Notes under the pieces: generated by a model
The model's input: the letters and a program-made list of their open reading frames with translations, nothing else
Told to the model about the DNA's origin: nothing
The model's database searches: none
From: Rutidosis leptorrhynchoides
Lineage: Eukaryota > Streptophyta > Magnoliopsida > Asterales > Asteraceae
Length of the DNA: 64,000 nucleotides
Direction of reading: 5' to 3'
Assembly: GCF_046630445.1 (NCBI RefSeq)
Contig: NC_092338.1
Coordinates: forward strand, 223,087,501-223,151,500
Shown here: piece by piece, positions 12,340-25,270 of the stretch
Layout of the letters: each line of letters begins with the position of its first letter
How positions within the stretch are numbered: the stretch's first letter is position 1
Program-made: the position numbers and the translations under genes

Positions 12340-14542
12340 TGTAACGTCCTCCCAATAGGGTCTGGAAGGAACGTCACTAATATCAAAACATACCAACATA
12401 TTATAATAAACGAGAACAATACTAAATGATGAATTTAACTTTAATGAGTACGCAGCGGAAAATGAAATGTCGTTACAATGACAGGAATAACAATAACGTA
12501 AATGTTCACATGCAGAAGTAATAAATGCGATATCTCTAGATCCTATGTCCAAGTAGCATCACATACGCAGTAAGTATAAGAGCTTGAATCAAACAGTACC
12601 TGAGACAAAACATGCTAAATTGTCAACCAAAAAGGTTGAGTGAAGTTCATAGGTTTAACAAAAGTTTGACCATTTTTTTAGACCACAAGATTTAGTTTGT
12701 AAAGTTGATCTCCCGCAGGATCAAAAAGTTATGCCAATGCGTGATATTTAGACTAAACGTTCAAGTTTGCCCCATGACAAGTTGTGTCTGTCCTTGTCGG
12801 TTTAATTTCATTATTAAGTAATACAAAGACTTAGTCAAATGTATCGGGGACATTACTCCCGATAGGCCTATCCCCAATAATTAAGAATGCTGCAGCAATT
12901 AAAAATATCACAGTAGGGACTTAGTCGGACATAGCCGGGTATAGCATAGTTTTAACAGTTGGTACTGATATTTAGACTAGACTTTCAAGTTTACCCCGTG
13001 ACAAGTTATCGTTCATACTTGTCGATTGGGGACTTGCTGGTCATAGCCCAACATATCACAGTTTAGTAGTTTGGTACTTGTGTCTAAGTTATAAAAAGTA
13101 AAAACAGCATGTGTCTCACCCCAAAAGTAAGTAAGTTTGCTAGCAATAAAGAGGGGCTATGAATTCACCTTAGTAAGTAGAGAGAGAGTTATTCCTTGGA
13201 ATAGAGGGTTTAACGAGTGAGCAGGAAAGTCAACCTATTGACATTTAAGAGTAGTTAAGTGTTTTGCCCATGTTTAAGTTTAAGTATGTGTTTAAGTATA
13301 GTTTGTTTTACTAAGTTTCTATTCCTAGTAAGTTACTATTTTTATAAAGTTTCCATTTTTAGAAAGTTTCTTATTTTACTAAGTTTCTATGACTAGAGAG
13401 TTTCAACTTTTATCAGTATTTTCCATTTTAGGATACTTGCCGTATTAGATAAGCTTCCAATCACCCCTTTCCCTTTGAATGGCTAATTTAGATCTAGGGG
13501 CTTGAGCCATAGGACCCTTTAAATCGGAAATCCAAACCCTCTGTCTAGAATCTCATAGAAACCATTCGTCAATAAAGTTCGAAGATCTATACATCTCTAA
13601 GTAGTAGGTTATAGGTGCTAGTAATAGTAATAGTGTATACATGTTATTTATTTTATTTTTAATTGCATATAATTTATAACATTATTTACATGTTTCGGTA
13701 AAAATAATAACCGAAGTAAAAAGTAAAAAGTAAAAAAGTAAAAAGTAAAAAGTAAAAAAATAAAAAGTAAGAAAAGAATACTTACTAGTAGTAATTCTTC
13801 AAAGAGAGAATGAGAGAAATTTTGGTGTGAGTTTGAATGATAAATGAGGGGTATTTATACTTGAAAAAAATTAGGTAAAAAAAATAAAATAATTAAAAGA
13901 AAAAGAAATATTTTAATTCTTAATGGGATTTTAAAATTAAAAAGTATTAAATATTAGGTCATGGGATAATGCATAAAATAAAATAATAAAAGTAGTTTTT
14001 CCATTACAATTTTTAATTAAAAAGTAATTTATTTATTTATTTTTTTTTTCATTTATTTTAAGGATTTTTTTTTATAAATAAACAAATTGATTTAATGCTT
14101 TTCCAAGAATATTTGTCAATAATATTTTATTTTATTTTATTTTTATTTTTTATTTAATTAATAAATACAAATTTTGCATAAAAATAATAAATAATTCGGT
14201 ATTTTGTATTTTTAATAATAATTATGATTTTAATTATTAAACTATAGTTTTAGTAAGTTTGTAAATATTATTACATTTATATATAATTGGATTTATTATA
14301 CAGTTAAATATATAATACATTAACTAAATAATAAAAGTGATACAAAGTTTATATACTTAGTTAAATTATGTCAAATTATATAAATTAATAATATATTATT
14401 TATTTAAGCGTACATTGTTGACTAAAAATTACTATTCGGTCAATATTTAATTGTATATAACAACTCTTAATACATATAGTCAGGCAGATAACCCTAAGGT
14501 TAATTCAGTAAATTTAGAAGTCGAAAAGTGAGGGTTGTTACA
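12340..14542 (-). repeat. E2 5' LTR
   Basis: It runs from TGTAACGTCC to GTTGTTACA and matches the left copy. The minus-strand TATAAATA box is at 13852-13859, followed by a leader-like stretch. No coding gene lies in it. Confidence 0.92.
12623..12639 (-). other. U-loop hairpin in the E2 LTR
   Basis: The sense strand has CAACC and GGTTG arms around a T5 loop, about 280 nt before the LTR 3' end, followed by CTCAGGT. A second copy is in the other LTR at 6516-6532. See the cross-element finding. Confidence 0.65.
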
Positions 14543-15272
14543 AAGACTGAGATAATACATGATTAATAAGAGTTAGGGTTACTAAATATGACTTGTTATT
14601 AAGTTGGAAACTTAAGATTTTATGTTAAAGATATTTAGGTTATGATCATGGTGTACGTGCATGCATGCATGCAAACGTACGTATGTGCAAGTATACACTG
14701 TATGTATATGTGTGTGTGTATATGTGAATATATGCATACGTGTATATGTATGTGTATATAAGTAGGTATATGTACGTGTGAATGTATGTATGAATATTCA
14801 TTACGTAGGTTAATAAGATAGTAAACCTAATAATAATAATAATAAGAAGAAGTAATAAGTATATGTACCATCCTACACTTATATATATGTAACATATACA
14901 CCTACTAAATATATATACATATCATATAGTTATAAATACATACATGTATGATAATAATAAAGAATGTATATATATGTATGTATCACATAGATATAATTAC
15001 ACAAGTAACATATAGTGATAACTTACATAATAGTTGAATAATTAAAGTAATTAATAATACTATTATTAGTATAACCTATACACATACCTATGTAGTAACA
15101 CTTATAACACTAAGTATATTATCACTTATATACATATAACTTTCTCGAAAACGGTCACTGTTAATATAGCTTACTGTATTAATAAACAAGCTATATGTCT
15201 ATTGGACATTACCTAATCGAATATTATATCTCTAGGTTGAGATCCTCGATTACGCATTTCGTACTTACTACT
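14543..15272 (+). repeat. E1 3' LTR, piece 2 of 4
   Basis: It begins with AAGAC (right duplication of E2) and ends with CTACT (15268-15272, left duplication of E3). The stretch 14650-14800 is rich in alternating purine-pyrimidine steps (TG/CA and TA runs). No gene is visible. Confidence 0.75.
15268..15272. repeat. Target-site duplication of E3, left copy (CTACT)
   Basis: CTACT precedes the E3 LTR and recurs exactly at 33285-33289. Confidence 0.9.
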
Positions 15273-17151
15273 TGATGTGTGTAGCGTGGTGTACGAAATA
15301 GTTATATATTTTTAATGCGGATTGCTACAAAATATGACAAGTTTTAATTATTTATTTACAAATGGGATATACCTAAACCTTGCTACAACACTATAGGCAG
15401 TGTACCTAATCGAAGAGTAGCGTAGTTTTTAGTAAGTCCAGTTCGTTCCACAGGGAGCTAGTGAAGTTTAACACTATATTTTTAACAACTATATTTATAC
15501 AAAATATATATAATTATATAAGTAGTATTATTATTATATAAAGGGGAGTTTTTACCGTTTAGTGACCGGTTTGTCGATTTTAAAACTTAAGTTACAATTA
15601 AAACCTAATGCAAAATATTAAAAATAGCTAGAACTTAATTTAAAAAGTAAAGTAAATGACGATAATTTAAATGACAGAAATTAAAATGCGATAAAATATG
15701 AAATAAAGGAATTATGCTTATTTAAACTTCCGTAATCATGATGTTTGGCGTGTTGATTTTAATTTAGTCCGATGGGTTAATTGTCCTTTGTCCTGGATTA
15801 TTTAATATGTCCATCTGGTTTTTGTCCATAATGGTCCATCAGTCATAAATATAAAGTGCGAGTGTCCTCGTCAAATTACCCTTATGTCCGAAGTCAAATA
15901 TTCCAACTAATTGGGGACTTAAACTGTAACGAGATTTTAATATTTTGTTTAATAATTACACCAGGATGTCGCCTGAGTGTAACCCAAGGTTTTAATATTT
16001 TGTTATCAATTATACCAAGTGTCCTTGTACATAATTTCACCCCTGTTTTAATTATTCTAGTGGCTATTAATCCATTCCCGTATCCGGTTAAATGAACGAT
16101 TATTCGTACATATAAATACCCCGCCCATCGTGTCCGATTGAGTGTATATGGTAATTTATAGGGACGCTCAATTGTAAATCTTTATATTAACATTAACAAA
16201 CTATCATTTAGTTAAACAAATATAAAGCCCATTAATAGCCCATAGTCTAATTTCCACAAGTATTGTTCTTTTGTCCAAACCCCAATTATGGTACAAAGCC
16301 CAATTACCCAATTTTAGTAATTAGCCCAACATCATGATTACTTCGGATTAAATAAGCATAATAATAACTTAGCTACGAGACATTAATGTAAAAAGGTTGA
16401 ACATAACTTACAATGATTAAAAATAGCGTAGCGTTACACGGACAGAATTTCGACTTACACACTCAAACGATCTCTATCATAAATCTTATTATTATCATAA
16501 TTTAAAATTGAAATTAAGATTATTATTATATCTGATTACATTAACATTATGATAGAGAATTTAGAATTATAAATATAGATATTGATATTTGATATGGGAT
16601 GGAAAAAGGATAGATAGATAGATTTAGAATCGAAAAAGGGATGCTTAAAATTGATCGATAATCATCGCCTTTTATAGGCAAAATATGAAATTGAATTTTC
16701 ATTTACGACCCCTGAACTATGCTAAATTAACAACTTTTTATTATTTAATATTATTCTTATTATGAATTATTTAAATATTATATTTTATTCTTGTGCATAG
16801 TTAACTCGTAATTTTTACACCGTTGCGTCGAGCGTTGAGAGTTGACTCATGTCCCGGTTCCGGATTTTCGAACGCCCTTTCGTACAATTTTATATCGTGT
16901 ACTTTGCGTTTTGTAACTTGTACTCTTGTCATTTTTAGACGTTCTTCATCAATAATTTGAACCTTTTTAATTGTATGTTGTACTTTTGAGCTTTTTGGAC
17001 CTTTGTGTCTTCAATTTGTCGTTTTCGCCTTTTGTCTTCGCACTTATTTAATATAAACGAATATTACTTGAAAATAGAACAATTGCAACTATAATCTTGT
17101 CTTTCTTGGGGAATAATGCTATGAAATATATGTTCCTTTTTAGCCTTATCA
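15273..17151 (-). repeat. E3 3' LTR
   Basis: It is nearly identical to 31406-33284. The 79-codon open frame at 15856 is kept only because the LTRs are copies, and it resembles nothing known. No gene is seen. Confidence 0.92.
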
Positions 17152-18370
17152 ATATCCCCACACTTGAGCGTTGCTTGTCCTCAAGCAATACAGTCTTGAA
17201 ATATAATACATCACACGAATCATTTCTTTATTCTTCACACTTTATACATCAGTGATTTTGATAGAGCGGTATAAACAATGATAGTAACGATAGAACCATG
17301 GTTAAAGGTGGGTGTGCCATCCACAGTTGCCTTGGGTTTAGGTCAACGACACTTGCAATCAAATAGCCGATTTACTTTCGGTTTCCAAAGCAAAGTGCAC
17401 ATTTGAAAGGCGGTTTACAGTCCCACATGACTATAAAAATTTAGATCCTTTAGGAAATAGGATCTTTATGAAAACATTTGATCTTTTGAAAATTCAATCT
17501 AGCTTTTACCCTAGATAAGTTTTCTGATTTGATCCACCATTGGTGTTGCAAAATATATTTGTGGATCAATATTTTGGCTAAAAACATTTAGGTTCGTGTA
17601 ATCCACTGCTATCCCGGTATCGGAAAGCACACATCCAGTTTACTTGTTCCGTATATTACCTTTCGACAAACTACCGTCCGGTTGTAAAGGAAAGCGATGA
17701 ACAAGAAACTGTTAAGGCAATGTCCCGTGACATGCAGATGATTATGGTCTTTTAACGTGTCAGATGCTAGAACTATCCTTGGTAGGAGCGATAGTAAAGA
17801 TCATCCTATGATTTTTTAGTCTGGCACAAGGTCCTGTCTCCGACCATGCTATGCAACCACCGTTCTTACGGTTGACACCCGATTTGGTTCAGGTGACCTA
17901 ATGAATTCCAGGTGAATTCCTAGGATTTTACGTTCAATGGTAATGAACGCATTGAAAATGGATTTTCAGAAAACAAATCGGTTTGCAATTTTGATCAAAA
18001 TATTTTCTCGTTCAAGCTCGAGTTTAGATATCATCGAATTCCATGAGTTTGAATTCTCAATCTTTAAGGTCAATCTCAAGGATTGAGTAATATCAGACTT
18101 AAAAGCTGATTTTTAATCTTTAAGGAGATTATCCTTTCTGGGGATCTGATTCATTAGTCTTATCAAGCTAATTTGCACGGTGCCCCCCCCATTGTACGAG
18201 ATAAATCCTTCTCATGGTTAGGATAAATCTGACCACATGGCGACCCTGTTTGATGCTGAGGTCCGTGGATTTCCTGCTGATTTTATAGATGACTTTTCTA
18301 GATTTTTCGTCAACCTACAGCTGGTCTGGACGACAACTTCATGACCTAAATCAAGAAGCGCGTGTCTTTT
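17152..18370 (-). other. E3 internal region, 3' part (no gene seen)
   Basis: The polypurine-like AAGTGTGGGGA (minus strand, 17155-17165) lies right next to the LTR. The remaining 1.2 kb has no open frame longer than about 60 codons and no recognisable domain. CTTTT at 18366-18370 is the left duplication made by E4; the E3 sequence resumes at 28356. Confidence 0.7.
18366..18370. repeat. Target-site duplication of E4, left copy (CTTTT)
   Basis: CTTTT precedes the E4 LTR and recurs exactly at 28356-28360. Confidence 0.88.
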
Positions 18371-20581
18371 TGTCACACCCCCAGTTAGGGCCTGGGTGAA
18401 ATGTGACTTAATATCAAATCAACCAACATATTATAATATACGAGAACAATACTAAATGATAAAACAAACTTTATTGAGCACGCAGCGGAAAATGAAACGT
18501 AGTTACAATGATAGGAATAACAATAATGGAAATGTTCACATGCAGAAGTAATAAATGCGATATCTCTTGATCCTATGTCCAAGTAGCATCACATAAGCAG
18601 TAAGTATAAGAGCTTGAATCAAACAGCACCTGAGACAAAACATGCTAAAGTGTCAACCAAAAGGTTGAGTGAAGTTCATAGGTTTAACAAATAAGTTTGA
18701 CCGTTTGTTTTAGACCACAAGATTTAATTTGTAAGGTTGATCTCCCGCAGGATCAAAAGTTATGCCAGTGCGTGATATTTAGACTAAACGTTCAAGTTTG
18801 CCCCATGACAAGTTAGTTCTACTTGTCGGTTTAATTTCATTATCAAGCAATACAAAGATAACATCAAATGTATCGGGGACGTTACTCCCGATAGGCCTAC
18901 CCCCAATAAATAAGCATGCCGCAGCACTTAAAAATATCACTGTAGGGACTTAGTCGGACATAGCCGGGTATAGCATAGTTTTAGCAGTTGGTACTTGTGT
19001 CTAAATTGTAAATAGTAAAAGCAGCATGTGTCTCACCCCAAAAAGTTAAATAAGTTTGCTAGCAATAAAGAGTGGGGCTATGAATTCACCTTAGTAAGTA
19101 GAGAGAGAGTTATTCCTCGGAATAAAGAGTTGAACGAGTGAGCAGGAAAGTCAACCTATTGACATTTAAGAGTAGTTAAGTGTTTTGCCCATGTTTAAGT
19201 TTAAGTATGTGTTTAAGTATAGTTTGTTTTACTAAGTTTCTATTCCTAGTAAGTTACTATTTTTATAATGTTTCAATTTTTAGAAAGTTTCTTATTTTAC
19301 TAAGTTTCTATGACTATAGAGTTTCTACTTTTATGAGTGTTTTTCATTTTAGGATACTTGCCGTATTAGATAAGCTTCCAATCACCCCTTTCCCTTCGAA
19401 TGGCTAATTTAGATCTAGGGGCTTGAGCCATAGGACCCTTTAAATCGGAAATCCAAACCCTCTGCCTAGAATCTCGTAGAAACCATTCGTCAAGAAAGTT
19501 CGAAGATCTATACATCTCTAATACATATCCCAAAATATTTTTGTGCTACAATATAAGTAGTAGGTTATAGGTGCTAGTAATAGTAATAGTGTATACATGT
19601 TAAGTACTAGTATAAGTAGTATTAGGGTTTAAGGTTTTAATATGTATATGTATATATAATTCGTATATATACATAAAAATATTTTTTTTTTTTACATGTA
19701 TATATGTATATATAAATCTAGGAGTGTTTATGTATATACTTATGAATAACAAGTTTATAATATGAATATGAATTAACAAAGATTAAAGTTTATGTAAATA
19801 GTTTAGGGTTTATGTTATACCTTTAAAGATTCAAGATAATTAACAAAGAAAAGATGAACACGATGAAGATGGAAGATCAAAGCCTTAAAAATCTTGAAGA
19901 ACTCCTTGAAGATTCTTGAAGAACACGAAGAACAAGCTTGAAGATCCGAATACCACAAGAGAGGGAGAGGGAGAGATTGTTTTTGAGAGAGGATTTTGGT
20001 GTGATTTGTGAATGAGAAACTAGGAGTTTATATAGTGCAAGTATTAGAGTGTTAGTCAACATAAGGATGTTCTAATTAATGATTTTATTTTATTTTATAA
20101 TTTTTAGTCAACAATAGGTGGTACTAGTTTATATATATATTATTTTAATTTTTAGTCAACATAAGGATGTAATTGTTTAAGATTCTTTAGTCTCATTATT
20201 ATTACTATTATTACTATTATTATTTTTTACATTTACTACATGATAAGTATTATTTTCTTTTTACTAATTCATGACTTGTATATATTTAGTTCTCAATTGT
20301 TTTATTATTTATATAAATGTCAATTTTTATTTATTACTTATAGGTTATCAGTTATAATATTACATAAATGCATAAATTTTAATTAGCAGTGAGTGTCGAC
20401 TAACAGTTTATTATTTTCATCTTTTATTAACTTGTCAATTATTGCACAAAGTTAATTAATATGTTTTCTAACTCTTAATACTTAACAATTGTTGATTAAA
20501 GTTTAATCATTAAGTTTTGATTATATTGTTTGGGCATTTAATATTGGAAAAATATAGAATGGAAAAATGAGGGTCGTTATA
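18371..20581 (-). repeat. E4 3' LTR
   Basis: It runs on the plus strand from TGTCACACC to GTCGTTATA. A TATATAAA box (minus strand) lies at 20027-20034 and a U-loop hairpin copy at 18653-18668. Short open frames here (18385, 19180, 19877) recur in the other LTR only as copies and have no known domain. Confidence 0.94.
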
Positions 20582-20596
20582 GTACCTCCCCGTTAT
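20582..20596 (-). promoter_or_regulatory. E4 polypurine tract
   Basis: The minus strand reads ATAACGGGGAGGTAC immediately before the LTR. Confidence 0.75.
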
Positions 20597-20598
20597 TG

Positions 20599-20619
20599 AA
20601 AACTTCGTCCCGAAGTTTT
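20599..20619 (-). other. Post-stop hairpin of E4
   Basis: The arms AAAACTTCG and CGAAGTTTT close a 3-base loop. The last base of the arm is the last base of the stop codon at 20619-20621. The polypurine tract follows within a few bases. Confidence 0.75.
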
Positions 20620-23600
20620 TAGGTAGTTTTCTCGTTTGCATCAGCAGTTGGGAAGAGATGGGGATATTTCCGTTTCATATGGTCTTTGCGTTCCCAGGTA
20701 TATTCGGGGCCTCTACGCGAATTCCACCGGACTTTAACGATAGGTATATTGCTTTTACGCGTTTGTTTGACCTCTCCTTCCATGATTTCTATAGGTTCTT
20801 CAACGAAGTGCATTTGCTCATCAATGCGGACATCATCCAGAGGAATAACGAGTGTGTCATCGGCAAGACACCGTTTAAGATTTGAGACATGAAACACATC
20901 ATGTACTTGACTAAGTTCGGTTGGCAGTTCTAATCGGTATGCCACGGGACCGACTCTTTCAGTGATTGTGAATGGTCCAACATATCGTGGACTGAGTTTA
21001 CTTCGCTTACCGAAGCGGACAACACCTTTCCAAGGGGATACTTTCAACATGACTTTATCTCCAACTTGGTATTCGATGTCTTTTCGTTTCTTATTGGCAT
21101 AGCTTTTCTGTCGGCTACGGGCAGTTTCTAAACGTTGCTTGATTTGAACGATCTTTTCGGTAGTTTCGTGAATAATTTCAGGACCAGTTAAATGTCTGTC
21201 CTCAAGTTCATCCCAACACAAAGGGGATCTACACTTCCGTCCATATAAAGCTTCAAAAGGTGCAGCCTTAATGCTGGAGTGATAACTGTTATTATAAGAA
21301 AATTCAACCAAAGGTAGATGTCTATCCCATCCTTTGCCGAAATCGATTGCACAAGCACGTAGCATATCCTCCATAGTTTGAATGGTTCGTTCACTTTGAC
21401 CATCGGTTTGCGGATGATAAGCTGTACTCATGTCGAGTTGAGTTCCAAGAGCAGATTGTAAAGTTTTCCAAAATCTAGAAACAAATCGACTATCGCGATC
21501 AGAAATGATCGAGATAGGAACACCATGACGTGAGACGATTTCTTTAATATAAAGCTGTGCTAATCTCTCCATCTTGTCGGTTTCCTTGATTGGTATGAAA
21601 TGTGCAGATTTAGTAAGACGATCAACTACGACCCAAATAGTATCGTTACCGTTCGAAGTCTTAGGTAACTTAGTAACGAAGTCCATAGTGATACCTTCCC
21701 ACTTCCACTGCGGAATGTCGGGTTGTGTCAACAGACCAGAAGGCTTTTGATGTTCGGCCTTGACTTTCAAACAAGTGAGACACTTACTAACATAAGTAGC
21801 AATATCGGCTTTCATGTTAGGCCACCAGTAGAATTCCTTCACATCGTGATACATCTTACTGGAACTGGGATGGATAGAATATCTAGTCTTATGTGCTTCA
21901 TCCAAGACTAGTTCGCGAAGATTACCAAAACGAGGAACCCAGATTCTATTGCCAAAGTACCGTGTACCATTAGCTTTCACTTGAAGTTGGTTCTCAAAAC
22001 CAATAGGTCCTTCACCTTCGATAAGTGTCGGTCTAATAGCTTCCAATTGAGCTTCACAGATTCGTGAAATAAGATTCGATTTGATTTTTAGGTTTAAAGC
22101 ACGAACACGTTTAATATCGTCTTTTCGACTAAGGGCATCGGCAACTACATTCGCCTTGCCAGGATGATATTTCAGCTCACAATAATAATCGTTCAATGTC
22201 TCGAGCCATCGACTTTGCCTCATATTCAGCTGTTTTTGATCAAAGATGTGTCGAAGACTTTTATGGTCAGTGTACACCGTAAAGTGATTACCATAGAGAT
22301 AATGTCTCCATATCTTTAATGCAAATACCACGGCACCTAACTCTAGGTCATGTGTGGTATAGTTTACTTCATGTTTCTTCAACTGTCTAGATGCATAGGC
22401 GATAACCTTCTCTCGTTGCATTAAAACACAACCAAAGCCATGCTTTGAGGCATCGCAGTAAACAACAAAGTCGTCGGTACCTTCAGGTAAAGAAAGAATC
22501 GGGGCTGTGGTCAACTTCTCCTTCAGAATCTTGAAAGCAGATTCCTGTTCTTCGGACCACTCAAATTTCTTCCCTTTTTGAGTCAGCTTTGTAAGAGGTT
22601 TGGCAATGAGAGAAAAATCTTTTATAAACCTTCGATAGTAACCGGCAAGTCCCAAAAATTGACGAATATGCTTTGCAGTCTTTGGTATCTCCCAGTTCTG
22701 AATAGCAGTAATCTTAGCTGGATCGACATGTATTCCATTTCTATCAACAACATGTCCGAGAAATTGTACGGTTTTGAGCCAAAACTCGCACTTAGAAAAT
22801 TTAGCATAAAGTTGTTCCTTTCGTAAGAGTTCAAGAATCATGCGCAAATGTTGCTCATGCTCTTTCTCATTCTTCGAATAGATCAAGATGTCGTCAATGA
22901 ATACGATGACAAATTTGTCAAGATACGGTTTACAAACACGATTCATGAGGTCCATGAACACGGCAGGAGCATTAGTTAAACCAAAAGGCATGACACAGAA
23001 TTCATAGTGCCCATAACGAGTGCGAAAAGCAGTCTTAGGAATATCGGATTCCTTGACCTTGAGTTGGTGATAACCGGATCTTAAATCAATCTTTGAATAA
23101 ACACTTGACCCTTGAAGTTGGTCAAATAGATCATCAATACGTGGCAACGGATAACGGTTCTTGATAGTAAGCTTGTTAAGTTCGCGGTAATCAATGCACA
23201 TCCTTAATGTACCATCCTTCTTTTTAACAAACAGAATAGGAGCTCCCCAAGGGGACGAGCTTGGACGAATGAAACCTTTATCCAATAGTTCTTGGAGTTG
23301 GTTGGATAATTCCTTCATTTCGGAAGGTGCTAAACGGTATGGTGCTTTAGCAACAGGAGCAGCACCAGGAGTTAAATCAATTTGGAATTCAACTTGTCGA
23401 GGAGGTGGAATACCCGGAAGATCTTCGGGAAACACATCGGGAAAGTCTTTAACTACTGGTACATCTTCAATTCGCTTCTCTTTCGATTCAATCAGATTAA
23501 CGTGGGCTAGAATAGCTGGATAACCTTTCATAAGGTATTTGCGGGTTTTAATACAGGAGATAATATTGAGATTGGAACCACTCTTTTCACCTTGGATAAT

Positions 23601-25022
23601 AAGAGTCTCTCCATTTCCTAATGGAACATGAACGGTTTTATCGTAACACATGATCGCAGCTCTTAGTGGACGTAACCAATCCATTCCAACTACGACATCG
23701 AAACTTCCTAGCTCGACCGGCAAAAGGTCTATCTTAAATTCTTTGCTGGCTAAGATTAGGTTGCAGTTTTTATAAATTTTATCAACTTTCATGATCTTTC
23801 CATTGGCTACTTCTACTAATCGTTTAGTTTCTAAGGGTTGAGGCTTTTCAGTAAATAGGGTACAAAATTCATTAGATACGTAACTTCGGTCGGCACCAGT
23901 ATCGAATAAAATAGTTGCGTAGCAATTATTGACGAGATACGTACCCGTGATGACCTCATCTTCATCTCGGGCTTCAGCAGCAGTAATAACAAATGCACGA
24001 CCCTTTGCAGCAGTAGTATTGGCTCCAGTAGCAGGATTATCTCTCTTCTTAGGGCAATTTGGACTAATGTGTCCCTTTTCCCCACAAGTATAACAAGTAG
24101 GAGGAGCTTTGGCAGGAACAATAGATTTATTCTTTGGAGGAGTCCTACACGTCTTAGCTACGTGTCCCACTTTCTTACACAACGAACAAGTGGCAGTGCA
24201 CTGCCCCGGGTGATGCCTTTCACAACGAACACAAAAAGGATAAGTGCCCTTATAATTCGTACTTGTACTATCCATAAGCTTTTTACTAACATTCTGATTA
24301 GAACCTTGAGACGGCTCAAACTTCCTCTTACCATCATTACCCTTGGTTTCAACTTGCTTATTGGCCGACGCCCTTCTTCTCTTGGCCAACATGAGATTTT
24401 GTGCCATGAGAATCACAGCATCCAAAGTAACCTTCTCAGCAGCAATAACATTCCCTTGAACATCCTCGGGAAGACCTTCAATATACCGCTCAATTCTTCT
24501 AGCTTCAGTAGGAAACATTTCAGGACATAGAGTAGAAAGCTCCAGATAACGATTGGTATAATTCTCAATGTCAGTACCCTTGACCCTGAGTTCCCAGAAC
24601 TCAGCTTCAAGCTTCTGAACTTGACTCCTTGGGCAGAATTTGTTGACCATCATACTTTTGAGTTCGTTCCATGGAATTGCATTAGCATTATCAATTCCTA
24701 CGGACTTGGCATAAGCAGTCCACCAAGTTAAAGCATTACCACCCAACGAGCTAGTGGCATACTTTACTCGATCATCATCACCACAGTTGCAAATACGGAA
24801 AATAGATTCCATCTTTTCGAACCAACGAACTAGTTCGACAGCTTCTTCGTTTCCCTTAAAAGCGGGAGGGTGACAGTTTGTAAAGTCCTTGTAGGAACAA
24901 GGTTTTGGTTGAGTATTAGCATGATTAGCTTGGGCGTTGCCTTGGGCAGCAGCGAGTAACTGTTGGAATTGCTCAGTAGTTAACACAACGTTGTTAACGG
25001 TAGGTGCAGCTGGACGAACCAT
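20619..25022 (-). CDS. E4 Gag-Pol polyprotein (gag, protease, RT, RNase H, integrase, chromodomain)
   Basis: An unbroken 1467-residue polyprotein that supplies capsid and all replication enzymes. The frame opens 46 codons further upstream (25160), but the ATG at 25022 is preferred because the extra part is hydrophobic and not gag-like and because E1 starts at the matching place. Approximate residues from that ATG: gag 50-215; zinc knuckles 264-275 (CX2CX3HX3C), 279-292 and 310-323; protease DTGADRSYV at 374; RT 594-765 with FIDD at 708-711; RNase H acidic residues D857, E894, D919, D962; integrase zinc domain ending CLTC near 1084; catalytic D1114, D1175 and E1211 with the expected D-35-E spacing; chromodomain-like tail about 1424-1457 ([18 protein letters not shown]), which in chromoviruses directs integration to chromatin. 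Gag and pol share one frame with no shift. Confidence 0.95.
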   Translation of the reverse strand: MVRPAAPTVNNVVLTTEQFQQLLAAAQGNAQANHANTQPKPCSYKDFTNCHPPAFKGNEEAVELVRWFEKMESIFRICNCGDDDRVKYATSSLGGNALTWWTAYAKSVGIDNANAIPWNELKSMMVNKFCPRSQVQKLEAEFWELRVKGTDIENYTNRYLELSTLCPEMFPTEARRIERYIEGLPEDVQGNVIAAEKVTLDAVILMAQNLMLAKRRRASANKQVETKGNDGKRKFEPSQGSNQNVSKKLMDSTSTNYKGTYPFCVRCERHHPGQCTATCSLCKKVGHVAKTCRTPPKNKSIVPAKAPPTCYTCGEKGHISPNCPKKRDNPATGANTTAAKGRAFVITAAEARDEDEVITGTYLVNNCYATILFDTGADRSYVSNEFCTLFTEKPQPLETKRLVEVANGKIMKVDKIYKNCNLILASKEFKIDLLPVELGSFDVVVGMDWLRPLRAAIMCYDKTVHVPLGNGETLIIQGEKSGSNLNIISCIKTRKYLMKGYPAILAHVNLIESKEKRIEDVPVVKDFPDVFPEDLPGIPPPRQVEFQIDLTPGAAPVAKAPYRLAPSEMKELSNQLQELLDKGFIRPSSSPWGAPILFVKKKDGTLRMCIDYRELNKLTIKNRYPLPRIDDLFDQLQGSSVYSKIDLRSGYHQLKVKESDIPKTAFRTRYGHYEFCVMPFGLTNAPAVFMDLMNRVCKPYLDKFVIVFIDDILIYSKNEKEHEQHLRMILELLRKEQLYAKFSKCEFWLKTVQFLGHVVDRNGIHVDPAKITAIQNWEIPKTAKHIRQFLGLAGYYRRFIKDFSLIAKPLTKLTQKGKKFEWSEEQESAFKILKEKLTTAPILSLPEGTDDFVVYCDASKHGFGCVLMQREKVIAYASRQLKKHEVNYTTHDLELGAVVFALKIWRHYLYGNHFTVYTDHKSLRHIFDQKQLNMRQSRWLETLNDYYCELKYHPGKANVVADALSRKDDIKRVRALNLKIKSNLISRICEAQLEAIRPTLIEGEGPIGFENQLQVKANGTRYFGNRIWVPRFGNLRELVLDEAHKTRYSIHPSSSKMYHDVKEFYWWPNMKADIATYVSKCLTCLKVKAEHQKPSGLLTQPDIPQWKWEGITMDFVTKLPKTSNGNDTIWVVVDRLTKSAHFIPIKETDKMERLAQLYIKEIVSRHGVPISIISDRDSRFVSRFWKTLQSALGTQLDMSTAYHPQTDGQSERTIQTMEDMLRACAIDFGKGWDRHLPLVEFSYNNSYHSSIKAAPFEALYGRKCRSPLCWDELEDRHLTGPEIIHETTEKIVQIKQRLETARSRQKSYANKKRKDIEYQVGDKVMLKVSPWKGVVRFGKRSKLSPRYVGPFTITERVGPVAYRLELPTELSQVHDVFHVSNLKRCLADDTLVIPLDDVRIDEQMHFVEEPIEIMEGEVKQTRKSNIPIVKVRWNSRRGPEYTWERKDHMKRKYPHLFPTADANEKTT

Positions 25023-25270
25023 GATGTCACTACATAAAAGTGAACATATATTTGATAAGTTTAACAAGTTATAAGTTTGAGTAATCACAAGTATGAATAA
25101 ACTAAAGTATTGATATCGCATGATATTAATAAAACACTTTATATTATTAGAACGAGGCATTAAATAAGCCTTTATTACACGATTCGGAAATAGAAATTGT
25201 TTAAGGCACAGCCTTTACATAGATGGAAAATAGGAAAAATAACTAGGAAATATTAAGATTGAAGTAGTCT
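25023..25270 (-). other. E4 spacer between the extra ORF and gag
   Basis: This AT-rich spacer is shared in outline with E2 (11168-11384). I see no polypurine copy here, unlike the matching place in E6. Confidence 0.5.

Larger units (their letters stand above)
6233..14542 (-). mobile_element. E2: internally deleted Ty3/gypsy element nested in the E1 LTR
   Basis: Two LTRs (6233-8483 and 12340-14542) enclose a remnant gag-pol and a broken extra ORF, all on the minus strand. The primer site and polypurine tract are present and the flanking 5-bp repeats match. Most of gag, the protease and the first half of RT are missing compared with E4, so the element cannot move on its own. The two LTRs still match closely apart from scattered substitutions, short indels and a roughly 40-bp gap near 13598. 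Confidence 0.92.

Noticed and set aside
12334-12552. Recurring small ORF (MDIGSRDIAFITSACEH...) in LTRs of E2 and E4, also at 6224, 18385 and 26161
   Set aside because: It recurs because the LTRs are homologous copies. Between E2 and E4 many differences change amino acids and the ends differ, so I see no sign of selection on a protein.
15856-16095. 79-codon ORF in the E3 LTR, also at 31995-32228
   Set aside because: Both copies exist only because LTRs are duplicates. It has no domain, no coding-like context and lies antisense to the element.
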